The position numbers and the translations under genes were made by a program. A DNA stretch of 56,312 nt from Prevotella sp. (GTDB taxonomy: Bacteria; Bacteroidota; Bacteroidia; Bacteroidales; Bacteroidaceae), in the NCBI GenBank assembly GCA_017395215.1, contig JAFPVW010000043.1:1-56312 (forward strand). The letters run 5' to 3'. Numbering within the stretch: position 1 is the stretch's first letter; each line of letters starts with the position of its first letter. The notes beneath the pieces are model-generated. The model was not told the DNA's origin, did not search any database, and saw only the letters and a program-made list of their open reading frames with translations. Below, in pieces: positions 33,824 to 45,800 of the stretch.

Positions 33824-34825
33824 ATGGAAAGCAAGAACCTTGGAAGCCGCCTGCTGAAAATTGCGATGCCGCTCGTGCTGGGCGGTGCCATCCTTTACTG
33901 GATGTATCGCGACTTCGACTTCCAGACCGTTGGGCATGTCATGCTCCACGAAATGGACTGGACGTGGATGCTGCTGTCGTTCCCCTATGGCATCTTGGCA
34001 CAGATGTTACGCGGCTGGCGATGGAAGCAGACGCTCGACCCCATTGGCGAACACCCGCGCCGCTCGACGACTGAGAATGCCGTTTTCCTCAGCTATGCTG
34101 CCTCGCTGGTCATACCGCGTATTGGCGAGTTCACCCGCTGCGGCGTGCTGAAGCGGTGGGACGGCATCTCGTTCTCGAAAGCCTTAGGAACGGTGGTCAC
34201 CGAACGGGCCGTCGACACCGTCATCGTTATGCTCTACTCAGGACTGATCCTGCTTTTCCAGATGTCGACCTTTGGCTCTTTCTTCCGCAAGACGGGGACG
34301 TCGTTCAACAATATCCTGAGTGGCTTCTCGACAACTGGCTGGCTGGTGACGGCCATCTGCGGCGTGGCTGCCCTGCTGCTGTTGCACCTGCTGCTGAAGC
34401 GCCTTTATATATATAATAAGGTGAAAACCACGCTCAGCGACATCTTGGAGGGTGTCCTCTCGCTGCGGGCTGTCCGCAACCTGCCGCTCTATCTGGTGTT
34501 TACCGTCGGTATCTGGGTGTGCTACTTCCTGCACTTCTACCTGACGTTCTTCTGCTTCGACTTCACGGCCCACTTGGGTATAGGCTGCGCCCTGGTCTGC
34601 TTTATCGTCGGCAACTTCGCGGTCATCGTACCCACGCCCAACGGTGCCGGCCCGTGGCACTTCGCCATCAAGACCATGCTCATCCTTTACGGCGTACAGG
34701 ACGAGCAGGCCCTCTTCTTTGTCCTCATTGTCCACACCGTGCAGACGATGCTGATGGTGGCCCTGGGCGTGTGGGGATGGCTCAACTTGTCCTTCACACC
34801 AAAGAAAGTCGGCCATCCTATATAG
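33824..34825 (+). CDS. Flippase-like integral membrane protein (LPG synthase TM / UPF0104 family)
   Basis: 333 residues with about eight helices. Family marks: RGWRWKQTL after helix 2, SLVIPRIGEFTRCGVLKRW, GTVVTERAVDTVIV and VPTPNGAGPWHF (PTPGGxG-like). Related to the membrane half of lysylphosphatidylglycerol synthase and to flippase-like proteins, but there is no aminoacyl transferase domain, so the substrate is unknown. It starts 21 bases after the HTCS and is probably read from the same transcript. I use the ATG at 33824; a GTG two codons earlier is possible. Confidence 0.87.
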   Translation: MESKNLGSRLLKIAMPLVLGGAILYWMYRDFDFQTVGHVMLHEMDWTWMLLSFPYGILAQMLRGWRWKQTLDPIGEHPRRSTTENAVFLSYAASLVIPRIGEFTRCGVLKRWDGISFSKALGTVVTERAVDTVIVMLYSGLILLFQMSTFGSFFRKTGTSFNNILSGFSTTGWLVTAICGVAALLLLHLLLKRLYIYNKVKTTLSDILEGVLSLRAVRNLPLYLVFTVGIWVCYFLHFYLTFFCFDFTAHLGIGCALVCFIVGNFAVIVPTPNGAGPWHFAIKTMLILYGVQDEQALFFVLIVHTVQTMLMVALGVWGWLNLSFTPKKVGHPI

Positions 34826-34869
34826 TAAATGACGAAAAGAGGTACCCCTCCTGCCCCTATTTGCTATAT

Positions 34870-35973
34870 TTATGTGGTCTTCCTGCCTATATTGCGCATC
34901 CATGCCGTTACAGACTGGCCCATGCGCTGCTTGAAGACGTGGCTGAAGGTGCTGTAGCTGCTGTATCCGCTGTCGCTGGCCAGCTGCTTGGCTGAGACGG
35001 AGTGCCTGGCAGCGACAGCCTTACGGTAGAGACTGACGAAATGGTCGATGCGCAGCCTGTTGATGTAATTGTTGTAAGTAGTGTCCTGATGCGAGAAATA
35101 CTGGCTGAGGTAGAGGCGGTTGGTGCCAATGGTCTGGGCAAGCTGGATGATAGTCAGGTCGTGCTGCAAGTAGAGCTGCGAGTCTACGCAGTGCTGTTGC
35201 AGCAGCAGCCCGATGCCATCGGGCATGGCTTCCGCCTCCTTGACAGGAACAGTCAGGGTAGGGGGGAGTCCCAGGTCTCTCAGCGTCTCGACGCGCCACA
35301 GTAGATAGGCTGTCAGCGCGATGCTGCACACCTGGATGATGTATTCGTAGGCTATGCCCCCTAAGCCGCTTACGTAGAAGCCGAGCATCAGGCCGATGAT
35401 GGCCAGAACCGTGAAGCTCTGCCACACCTCCTTGTCCTCCAGGTCGGCATAGTTGTCGAGGAGCCAGCGTCTGTACTGTCTCACGGCGCGTACCATATAG
35501 ACAATCAGTCCGACCCCCAACAGCAGTAGGTAGCCATACAGCATCGGCAAAGAGGCATCGCTGCGGGTGGCTATGCAAATGGCCATTCCCATGACGAGCG
35601 GAGCCGTCATCAGGGCGACGGGCCACAGTGGCCGCCGTCGGTCCTGCAGCATACAGATCATGACGACGATGGCCAGGGGGAAAGTCAGCAGGCAGTCGAG
35701 CAGTCCGCCGACAAACAGACTCAGCATGATATCTTCGCTCGAAGTGTACACGGCGGCGGGTATGTACCACAGGTGGCCCAGGGCCAGGACGGCAAAGAAG
35801 GCGGCCGTCCACCGTCGCAGCCGCATGGGCGGGGTGACGCCGGGAGCAAAGGCGTTGCTGCGCCGCAGCAGAAGGTATAGACAAGCGATGGCAGCCATCG
35901 TCATTCCTGCCCCGTAGAGCAGGTAAAGCAGTATGATATGGAAAGGCATTTGTCCGAACATCTCTAATTCCAT
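34870..35973 (-). CDS. Membrane-bound AraC-family transcription regulator
   Basis: 367 residues. Residues 1-230 hold six or seven hydrophobic helices (FHIILLYLLYGAGMTMAAIA; LLTFPLAIVVMICML; LYGYLLLLGVGLIVYMV). The last 100 residues are an AraC-type double helix-turn-helix: LTIIQLAQTIGTNRLYLSQYF and KQLASDSGYSSYSTFSHVFKQ. This is the Bacteroidetes type with a 7-helix-like sensor membrane part and a cytosolic DNA-binding tail. The signal is unknown. Convergent with the flippase-like gene. An alternative start is the ATG at 35961. Confidence 0.9.
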   Translation of the reverse strand: MELEMFGQMPFHIILLYLLYGAGMTMAAIACLYLLLRRSNAFAPGVTPPMRLRRWTAAFFAVLALGHLWYIPAAVYTSSEDIMLSLFVGGLLDCLLTFPLAIVVMICMLQDRRRPLWPVALMTAPLVMGMAICIATRSDASLPMLYGYLLLLGVGLIVYMVRAVRQYRRWLLDNYADLEDKEVWQSFTVLAIIGLMLGFYVSGLGGIAYEYIIQVCSIALTAYLLWRVETLRDLGLPPTLTVPVKEAEAMPDGIGLLLQQHCVDSQLYLQHDLTIIQLAQTIGTNRLYLSQYFSHQDTTYNNYINRLRIDHFVSLYRKAVAARHSVSAKQLASDSGYSSYSTFSHVFKQRMGQSVTAWMRNIGRKTT

Positions 35974-35983
35974 TTAAGTGTTG

Positions 35984-35991
35984 CAAAGGTA
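35984..35991 (-). promoter_or_regulatory. -7 box of the membrane AraC regulator
   Basis: TACCTTTG on the minus strand, 10 bases before the first ATG, so the leader is very short or the second ATG (35961) is used. Confidence 0.7.
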
Positions 35992-36095
35992 GCAATAATC
36001 TTCCAACTAAGTGAAATTCCTTGTACGGTTATTCGTTTTTTTTAGATTCTTTTCACAAAAAGAGCAGCGTAAAGGGCGGTTTGCACTTTTCTATT

Positions 36096-36118
36096 TGTCT
36101 CATTTTGGCCATGAGACA
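36096..36118. promoter_or_regulatory. Inverted TGTCTCAT/ATGAGACA pair
   Basis: TGTCTCAT (36096-36103) and ATGAGACA (36111-36118) form a perfect 8-bp inverted repeat, about 85 bases upstream of the -7 box for the small membrane protein and giant-protein operon. Possible operator. Confidence 0.45.
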
Positions 36119-36179
36119 TGCAAAATCAGCAAAAAAAGTATCTAAATCAGCAAAAATTACGCCACGGGGCACTTGGGAC

Positions 36180-36210
36180 TTGGTAAGTTGGAAAATTATG
36201 CTTAATTTTG
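36180..36210 (+). promoter_or_regulatory. Promoter of the giant-protein operon
   Basis: TTG (36180-36182), 20 bases, TAATTTTG (36203-36210), 29 bases before the small membrane-protein ATG. No other promoter is obvious before the giant gene, so the three genes to 48707 probably share it. Confidence 0.7.
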
Positions 36211-36239
36211 CAAGGTAGATAATTTTAAAAATAATCCTA

Positions 36240-36794
36240 ATGCGTACAAGGTTCAAGAAAAATGCCAAGATTTTCGACATCGTCATTACTGCGGTGGCGG
36301 GCATGGTGTCGGTGGGAGTCATGCTCTATGGCGTGGGGCACTTCGGTCTGCGCGAGGCATGGCCCGAACTGGTGCTCAACCTTTTCTATGTGGCTTGCTT
36401 AGTGATGATATGGCTTTACTTCTTCAACCGGATTGATACCGACCGGTTCAACTACTGGTGCTCCATCTCGGTGGGTATGACGGTGCTGCTGCGCGACATC
36501 CTCTTTGCGCCGCCACTGGCCTTTTACGCCCTGCACCTGGCCTGTCTGACGCTGTCGGTACTGCTGCTTTGCACGCTCACCTATTTTTATGCGCGTAAGA
36601 ACTGGAAGAGCTACACGAAGCGCAACCTGTGGGTCATCTGCGTCATCGACATACTGATAGCCGTCCTTTACAACTGTGCCATCTATCTGGAACCCATCGA
36701 CGAATACACTAACTATATGCTGACCGAAATCTGGATTCGGCCCACCATCACCTACGGTCTCGTCGCATGCTTTGTCACAGAAGTGGAGAAGTGA
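36240..36794 (+). CDS. Five-helix membrane protein of unknown function
   Basis: 184 residues, basic N-terminus (MRTRFKKNAK) and five hydrophobic segments at about 11-32, 45-62, 73-90, 95-115 and 127-147. Two charged loops (FNRIDTDRFNYW, ARKNWKSYTKRN) give an inside-positive pattern. I recognise no family. It precedes the giant secreted-protein gene by 65 bases filled by a heptamer array and is likely co-transcribed; a role in making or exporting the giant protein is possible but unsupported. Confidence 0.75.
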   Translation: MRTRFKKNAKIFDIVITAVAGMVSVGVMLYGVGHFGLREAWPELVLNLFYVACLVMIWLYFFNRIDTDRFNYWCSISVGMTVLLRDILFAPPLAFYALHLACLTLSVLLLCTLTYFYARKNWKSYTKRNLWVICVIDILIAVLYNCAIYLEPIDEYTNYMLTEIWIRPTITYGLVACFVTEVEK

Positions 36795-36831
36795 AGAGTG
36801 AAAAGTGAAAAGTTGGAAGTGAAAAGTGAAA
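36790..36831. repeat. Heptamer tandem array (AGTGAAA-type, six units)
   Basis: AGTGAAG, AGTGAAA, AGTGAAA, AGTTGGA, AGTGAAA, AGTGAAA with no spacing. The first unit contains the TGA stop (36792-36794) of the membrane protein. TGA recurs every seven bases and so appears in all three frames. It lies between that stop and the giant gene. Confidence 0.8.
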
Positions 36832-36859
36832 TAATTATCAATAACAAAACATTATTATT

Positions 36860-39800
36860 ATGAACCAAAAAAGTACAAACATTCTGCGAGGGCGGCCGTG
36901 GCTGATGCTACTGGCGGTCTTCGCTTGGCTGCTGCCTCAGACGGCGGCGGCCGAGAGGTTCGTTGAGAAGACCTACCAGTATATGGTCATGCTCAACGGT
37001 GCAAACACCATCCGCATCAAGGCCCCCGTCTATGACGAGGACGCGGATGACCACTGGGTGTGCAACGGCAACCTGTATGTGACGTGGACCGACGACAACG
37101 GCACGGAGCAAAAGAAAAGCCTGCTGCACTTCGGATTCAACCACGGATCGACGGGACGAGGCTCCGGCCCGAAGGTGGACGGCCACAGCAACAGCGACTC
37201 CACCGTGCCCATCTTCTTCGCTACGGAAGTGGGCGGCAGCCTGGACATCACGCAGGGCAACACGTCGAACCACTTCTCGCTGAAGAAGGAGGACGGCGAG
37301 CTGCAACGCAGCGTCTATGAGAACAATGACGGCGAGACCTACGAGTTCTCTGCCGTCTGGCGCGTGCCCTACGACATGCTGGGCAAGAAACTGAAGTTTG
37401 AGTGGGGTATCATGATTGACTACACCAACGGCTTGGTATGGGACACGGACTACTCACTGAGTGGTCTGAGTGCCACCGAAATCGACGTGCCGAAAGCTCA
37501 GGACGTGATTTTGCCGCAGCTGACGCAGGCCGCCATGTCGTACAGCATGGAGGGCAAGCTGGAGCTGCCGTGGTTCATGGCGAGCGACAAGGTGACGAAG
37601 GCACGCTATGAATACACCGACCAGTACGGCAAGACGCAGAAAGTGACGTTGCAGCCGAAAGCCACCAGCAGCGTCATCTATCTGGACGCCACGGTGCCTC
37701 ACAAGAACTTCCGCATTGTGGTGAGCTACAAGGACAACCTGGACAACGACATCGAGGAAATCTCGTCGGAGGTGATTGACATTCCCATCATCCACGGACC
37801 CAACGGCCTGACGGTGCGCTCGCTGGGCGACATGAAGTCGAAGATGGAACTGAAGTGGAGCCTTTGGCACACGGACGTGAATGACCTGTCCACCTCGGAC
37901 ATGTTCGTCATTCAGCGCTCGCTGACAGGCAAGGAGGAGGACTTTGAGGAGATAGGCAAGGTGATGTATATGGAAGGCACCACCGCCGACAGTATCTTCA
38001 CCTTCGTGGACAGCACCCTCGTGGAGTCTCTCGCCGAGGGCCATCTGAAGAACGGCGGGACGCTGGACCACCTGACCTACCGCGTGCGCCGCGCCATGAC
38101 CGAGAACTGGGGCTGGGGCACCAATAACAACTGCGCCCGCAGCGTCTCGACCGTGGTCGACGACCTGCACCTGCTGCGCATTGCCAACTACACGGCCAAG
38201 TGGGAGGACGAGCGAGCCTACACCGTGCGCGTGTCGTGGGACTATGCCGACGAGCGTGGCGGCGTGTGGGACGACCGCGCCCAGATGGCGCTGCGCGTCA
38301 TTATGAGGAACCGCGAGGGCGCAGTGGTCGATACCATGCGCTACGTGCTGAACCAGACCGACCGCGAACAGCGCTACAAGGTGTTGACGCTCTTCCGCTC
38401 CTGCGTGAAGTTCGACGTGGATGTCCTCGTGGAGAAGGGCGAGTCGCCACTCAACGACCTGAAGGATGTGACGGCATACTGTTTCCCCATCCGCACGTAT
38501 GACGACTGGGTGGCTTTCCGTGACAAGGTACAGGCTGCTAAAGGTCAGTACGACGTGAATGCCCGCCTCTATGCCGATGTGAATGCCGGTTCCATCATGG
38601 TGGGCTGGACTGAAAGTACCGCCTACCGTGGCTATTTCGACGGTAACGGCCATACGCTGACCTTCAATGTGGGGGACCAGAATAGACAGTACGTTGCCCC
38701 CTTCGCCTACGTAGGCAATGTCACCATCAAGGATCTGCACACGGCAGGTACTATCACTTCCAACCATAAGTTTATAAGCGGTCTCATTGCGAGGGTCAAC
38801 CAAGGCTGCACAGTCAACATTTTAGGCTGTCGCTCATCGGTCACGCTGAACAGTACCGTGAATGGCGATGCCACTAACGGCGGATTTGTGGCTCTCAGCA
38901 ATAGTGGCCATATTTTTATACGCAACAGCAAGTTTGACGGCAGCTTTGAGGGTGACAACTGCAGCCATAATGGCGGTTTCGTAGGCTGGCCATCCTACGG
39001 CACGGTAGCAATCGACAACTGCTTCTTCTCGCCTGCCCATTTCAGCACCAAGATCGAAGGTTGTGCAACGTGGTCACGCACTCCCTCTGCTGATCAAGTG
39101 ACGGTAACGAACAGCTATGCCACCACGGAGCTTACCGACCAGATTAAAAGCATAGTCATCGACGGCAAGACCTTCATGGTGCTGCACAACAATGACGACT
39201 GGATGAGTTTCAAGGAGGCCATTAAGACCAATGATTACACCAACGCCATTTTAGCTAACGACTTTACGGTTAACCATTGTATCGCCTGGGATGGCGAGGG
39301 CACATTCCGAGGCATCTTCGACGGCAACGGCCATACGCTGAATATGGATATCTATGCTGGAAATGCTTCCGCTGTTGGCCTGTTCAAAAATGCCTCAGAC
39401 TATACCATCAAGAACCTGCACCTTACAGGTAAAATCACGGGCGGCCAACACACGGCCGGCCTCGTAGGTAATAGTACTGCTGCCAGCTCAGCAAATCGCA
39501 ACCATATCTACAACTGCCGTGTATCGGCCACTATAGAGAGTAGCGGCTGGGTAGCTGGCGGCTTCATCGGCCGTGGCAATTATGCTGACGTTTTGAACTG
39601 TCTGTTCGACGGCCACATAGGGTGCAGTCAAGAAAAGAGAGATGGTCTTCAGTGGTGGATAGGAGCTTTTTATGGCTACGTTGATGATGGCTTAGCTTGC
39701 TGCGTACAGACAAGTCTGGAGAAAGGCAGCTATAAAGGCGGTACTGAACATATTGGATTGAACATCAAGCCTTGGGATTACTGGGGTAATGGAGAGAATG

Positions 39801-42800
39801 AATGGAACCGCGACAACTGGAGCTATAGCAACTTGCCTAAGACCAAAAACGCAAATGAAGTAGCGGTGGAAGCTATGCTCAGCAATCTGGGTACCGACAA
39901 CTGGCAGATGGTTGACGGAACGGTATTACCCAAGATGGCTACCACCGAGATTATCGGTATTGTCACCCATCCGCTCAGCGATTTCGAACAGTACTACAAA
40001 GACGGCTGGAAGAAGGAAGGCAACACCATCGTACCCGAAACCACAACGATACCCGACCAAGTGTACGCTGAAATCACCAAGCCTGCGCTTCCCGACTTCT
40101 ATCACGCCAGCAACGGTAAGATAGACCCGGAGCTGCTCACCACCACACGCCAGAGCAGCGTGGTGCTGGCCTGGAACACCGACGGCAACCCCATCGACTA
40201 CTTCAAGGTGCTGCGCCGTGTGAAGGGCGAAGGCGACGACAAGTGGGCGGAGGTGGCCACCGGCCTGACCGACATGAGCTATGAGGACAAGACGGTATCG
40301 CCGCTTGCCACCTACGAATACAAGGTGCTCGGCGTGAATGACTGCGAGGGCCGTGACTCGACCGCGACCGAAGTGAAAGTGGGCGAGTGTAAGCACACCG
40401 GCCGCTTGGAGGGCTACGTGCGCTTCAACGACGGCACCAGCGCTCCCGACGTCAAAGTGTCCATCTACTACGTGAAGAGCAACAGGAAGACCTGGGTAAA
40501 GGATGTCACGACGGACGACAGCGGCTTCTTCGAGGCCGACGAACTGTCGTATTACGGCGAACCGTCGGCCGAATACAATGCGAAGGCCGTCAGCGATGAC
40601 AACATCGAGTTCGAGGTGGGCGACTACTCGGTGACGTTCAACGCCACGAGCAACAACGAGGCGGTGCATGAGTTCATCATCACCAACGGCAAGCGCTTCT
40701 CGGGCTTCGTCATGTACGACGGCACGAGCATCCCCGTGAAGGGCGTGAACTTCCTGGTGAACGGCAAGAAGATGCACAACGCCAAGGGCGAGGTGCTGGA
40801 GACCGACTACGACGGCAGCTTCTCGTTCCGCGTGAAGGAGGGCGACAACAAGATCCAGGCGGTGATGGACAAGCACGTCTTCACCAACGACGGCTACTAT
40901 AAGAACTCTGGCGCGCAGAACATCAAGAGCGACGTGGCCGGCATCTACTTCTACGACTCCACGAAGGTGAAGCTGACGGGCCGCATCGTGGGCGGCAACG
41001 ACCAGGGCCTGAAGCCATTAGGCAACAACCTCTCGAAGAACAACCTGGGCGACTCGCTGACGATGGTGCTCACCTTGGAGGGCGACAACACGTCGTGGCT
41101 GGTGTATGACAACCTGAACCCGAACAAGACCGTGCGCGAGGAGGTGGTGCGCCACCCGCGCAACGGCGCCAAGCACTATACGTCGGTGACCACCGAGCGC
41201 AAGCGCATGATGGTATATCCCGACGTGAAGACGGGCGAGTATGTGCTGATGCTGCCGCCCGTGCGCTGGAAGGTGCAGCAGGTTTACTGCAAGGGCTACC
41301 CCACGCTGTTCCAGGAGGGGCAGGTGAGCGAGGTCATCGACCTGACCGACTGCCTCGTCAGCAAGGACACCACCTACGTGGGCACCTTCAAGGACGTGGA
41401 CGCGCAGACGGTCTATCAGCCGAAAGACAGCTTCAATGCCGTGTATAACCGCATCTACCACAGCCCCGTTGAGGTGACCTACAAGCAGATAGTCTACGAC
41501 AACTTCGACTACTTCGGCGACAAGACCTACACGGCCACCAACCTGGCCGGCCAACAGGCCTCAGTGCCACTGGTCTATGCGGTGAAGAAGCCCAACTGGC
41601 CCAGGGAGCTGAAAGACTCGCTGCAGGCCGTCTATACCTTCGACTACCCCGTGTTCAGCTTAGAGCGCCGCTACGGCATCCAGCTGCAGGTGGGCGAACG
41701 CTACCTGTACAACAACGACCTGGCCAGCGGCAAGTTTGACATCGTGCGGCTGCAGGGCGGCAAGGCCTACATGCAGAACGGCATGAAGGCCGGCGCAGAA
41801 AAGGTGGAACAGGAACTGGACAGCCTGGGCCAGACCGTGTTCACGCTGCAAGCCGACCAGGTGACGCAGATGCTGACGGGCCCCGCCGCGCTGCGCACGG
41901 TGACCTTCAGCGTGAAGCGCGACAGCACGTACTTCGAGGCCGAGCCGCTGCACGGCTACGTGCTCAACATGTTTGCACTGGGCTCGGGCCGCGACATCCT
42001 GACCGAGGGCCAGCCCATCCTCTTCGACATCCTGCGCGACCCGCCGGGCGGCTACAGTTCGGCCTCGCTGGCCAAGGGTGCCACCATCAACTACTCGTAC
42101 ATGATGAACCTCTCATTGGCATCCGGCCCCGTGCTGAGCATGACGATAGGCCAGAAGCAAGAGACATTCTTTGGTACCGTACAGGGTAATCTGACCCCAG
42201 CCCAAGTATTTAATGGTGCCACCACTGGCTACAACAGCATCTCTGACAACGGCAGTGCCACGGTGCAGGACTTTGTGTTCAACATGCAGGGCAGCAAGGC
42301 TTACTCTTACACGATGGCTCTCACCAACGCCGTGAGCACCAGCGGCGACCCATCAATGGTGGGTGCCGATGCCGACCTCTACATCGGCACGGTGCAGAAC
42401 GTCACAGTGACGCCCATGTCCACCATCCGTGCCCTGCCCGACTCGATGTACAACGAGCTTCTCAGCCAGATGAGCATCGGCCAAGTGAACACCGACGGCT
42501 ACTTAGCCAAGTACGCCCAGTATGGCGACGTGGTAGAGATAGCCAAGGGTACGAAGATAAACGCAGACGGCAGCAAAGAGGTGTTCCACCTGGTGCGCGA
42601 CCTGTCGTTAGGCTACGGCCCGAAGCTGAAGTCCAACTTCATCTACTCGCAGAAGCAGATCATGACGCAGATCATCCCCGCCAAGGCTAAGGAAATCCTC
42701 AACCTGATGTATACCGGCAGCAAGGCCGAGGCCCAGTCATTGGCCAATGCCACGAAGAAGCCCGTCTATCTGTCGCTGCGCCTGCCTACCGACCCGAATT

Positions 42801-45800
42801 TTGCCCTGCCTAACACGAAGGTGATACCGGGCCATGCCTACAACACGACCATTGAGAAGGCCGAGGACGGCATCAACTACCTCGTAGTGCTGCCGAGCGA
42901 CAAGAAGGAGAGCGACTTCGGCGACGAGGTGAAAGAGAAGTTCCAGATAATCTATGCCTGGGCACAGTTCATTGTCCAGAACGAGCATGAGAAACTGGGT
43001 GCCACCGACCTGGTGAACAACTACGACATTGCCGGTGCTGCGGGCGTGAACTACAGCGAAACCTACGATGCCACCTTCTCGGAGACCACCATGCAGTACT
43101 TCCCCTTCGGCGTACAACCCGACTACTTCGAGACCAGCGCTGCCAGCGGCTCGTGGATGGCAGCCGTCAATGTGGGTTCTACGGCACTCAGCGTTGTTGC
43201 CGCTGTCCTGGAAGGCTTGATAAAGAAAGACCCGACAACAAAAACCAGTAGTAGCGAATGGATAAAAACGAAGTTTAATGGTGAGAAGGTGTCTGATATC
43301 GAGTTCCAAGGCCTGCTGTTCCGTTGGTCACTCGTGCCCGTGGTGTCCATGACGACCGTCGGCACCCGCTCCGAGTCGAAGGGCTACAACCGCACGGAGA
43401 CCTTCACCATTGCCACCGACCCGGCCAGCCACCTGAACGTGGACGTCTATCGCACGAAGCCGGCCAACACCATGACTTCCTCGACGAAGGTATCTGCCAT
43501 GGACGTCTTCACGAACTACAACTTCTATGAGATGTCGAAGAAGGACCTCGAAAAGCTGAGCGGCAGGATGAGTGGTGGCCAGCTGGAGGTTGTGGGTCCG
43601 CGCAGCTTCGTCTATCGCACCCGTGGCGGTGCCACCCAGAATCCGTGGGAGGACAAGCGCGTGACACAGTTCTACCACCCGGGCACCCAGCTCGACGAGC
43701 GCACGCTGAAGATCTGCAACCCGAAGATCAAACTCGACAAGCAGAGCGTGAGCGGCGTGGCCATCAACGATGCGGCCCGCTTCACCATCATCCTGTCGAA
43801 CGAGAGCGAGAAGCCCGAGGCCACCGACGGCCTGAGCATCCTGCAGCTGTTTGCCGTTGACCAGGCTAACCTCAACGGCGCGAAAATCAGCGTCAACGGA
43901 CAGACCCTGACCACCGGCGGCATGAGCGTCACCACCGTGCCGGGCCTGCCTACCATACTGCAGATGGAGGTGCGCGCCGGACAGGCCTTCGACTATGAGG
44001 GCCTGATGATTGGCGTGATGTCGCCCACCGACCCCGAGCACACCTACGACCTGACATCCTTCGACGTACACTTCCTGCGCGAGGCCGGACCGGTGGACAT
44101 CGCAACGCCGGGCGACAAGTGGGTGCTGAACACCAATGCCCAGATGGACTCGAAGCGCGGCTGGTACATCCCCGTCACCATCAACGGCTTCGACCGCCAT
44201 CAGCAGAACTTCGACCACATCGAGTTCCAGTACAAGGAGTCGCAGCGCGGCGACGACTCGTGGACGAACCTCTGCTCGTACTATGCCAGCGACTCGCTGA
44301 TGGCCACGGCCAACGGCGTGAGGAAGCTGATACCCGAGAACGGCAACATCGTGACCGAGTTCTACGGAGAGGGCTGGGTGATGGAGCGCACCTACGACCT
44401 GCGCGCCGTGCTCTTCTGCCGCAACGGCAACGACTTCCTGACCACGCCGTCGAAGATTATCAGCGGCGTGAAGGACACGCGCCGCCCGCAGCTGTTCGGC
44501 ACGCCCGAACCGAAGAACGGCCTGCTGACCTCGGGCGACGACATCGTGTTCAACTTCTCTGAGGACATTGAATACAACTACCTGAGCGCCATCACCAACT
44601 TCGAGGTGAAGGGCGAGGTGAACAACGACAACCTCTCTGAGATGGTCAGCGTGCAGTTTGGCGGCCAGGCCAGCGTAGAGAGCGAGGCCAGGCGCAACTT
44701 CACGGGCAAGGACCTGACCATCGACCTGATGGTGAAGCCCGCCGAGACAGGGCGCGACATGCCGCTCTTCTCCCACGGCACCAACGGCCAGAAGCTGCAG
44801 CTGTGGCTGACGAAGGACTTCTACCTGAAGGCCGTGGTGAACGACCAGACCTTCACGTCTGACTCTGTTATCGGCAAGAACGCCTTCCGCCAGGTGGCTC
44901 TGACCATCAGCCAGCAGGACAGCACGCTGACGTTCTACAAGGGCGGCGTGCGCATTGGCAGCAGGAAGCTGACGTCACTCTACAACGGCACGGGTACGCT
45001 CATCTTCGGACGTACCAACGAGCTCGACCGCAGCCAGAGCACCTACTACGAGGGCCGCATGATGGAGGCCCGCCTGTGGTACAGCGCCATGGACGGCGGG
45101 CTCATCGGCACGACCTACGGCGGCAAGCGCCTGACGGGCTACGAGAGCAACCTCGTGGACTACTACCCGATGAACGAGGGGTCGGGCGACTACGTCACCG
45201 ACCACACGCAGGGAGCCAACGCACGGCTGATGGGTGCTTCGTGGGCCATCCCACGCGGTCTGTCGCTGCACTTGGAGAAAGCCGACAAGGGTGTGCTGCT
45301 TGACAAGAACGCCATCAACCGCACTAACGAGCACGACTACACGCTGATGTTCTGGTTCAAGACCGATGCCGACGGACGAGGCGCGCTGCTGAGCAACGGT
45401 CGCGGACTGAAGGAAGACATCGGCGCACAGAACCTGTACCACATCGGATTCGAGGGCGACAAGCTGATGTATCGCTCGAACGGCTTTGCTACTGAGGTGC
45501 CGGGCGACTGGAGCGACGGCCAGTGGCACAACTTCGCCATGACGGTAAACCGTGCCCGCAACGTGGCCAATATCTATGTAGATAAGGAACTGCGCACCAC
45601 CTTCGAGGCCGACTCACTCGGCGGCATCAGCGGCGGCTATCCGCTCATCGGCGCCACCCGCTACGACGTGCTGAAGGAGAACGGCGACGTGGAGACGAGG
45701 GATGGCGACGACGCCCTGAGGGGTAACGTTGACGAACTGATGTTCTTCGCACAGGCACTGCCCCAGCAGCTCATCAGCACCTACGCCACGAAGAACCCCA

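Noticed and set aside
34826-34869. Terminator between the convergent flippase-like and AraC genes
   Set aside because: Only a 4-bp GAGG/CCTC hairpin is visible, with no T run. Too weak to call.
43328-44776. Long open frame antisense to the giant gene (482 codons), and similar ones at 37454-38803 and 39926-40876
   Set aside because: They mirror a GC-rich, codon-biased gene. Their translations are His/Val/Leu-rich low-order sequence without domains or start signals. They are frame shadows.
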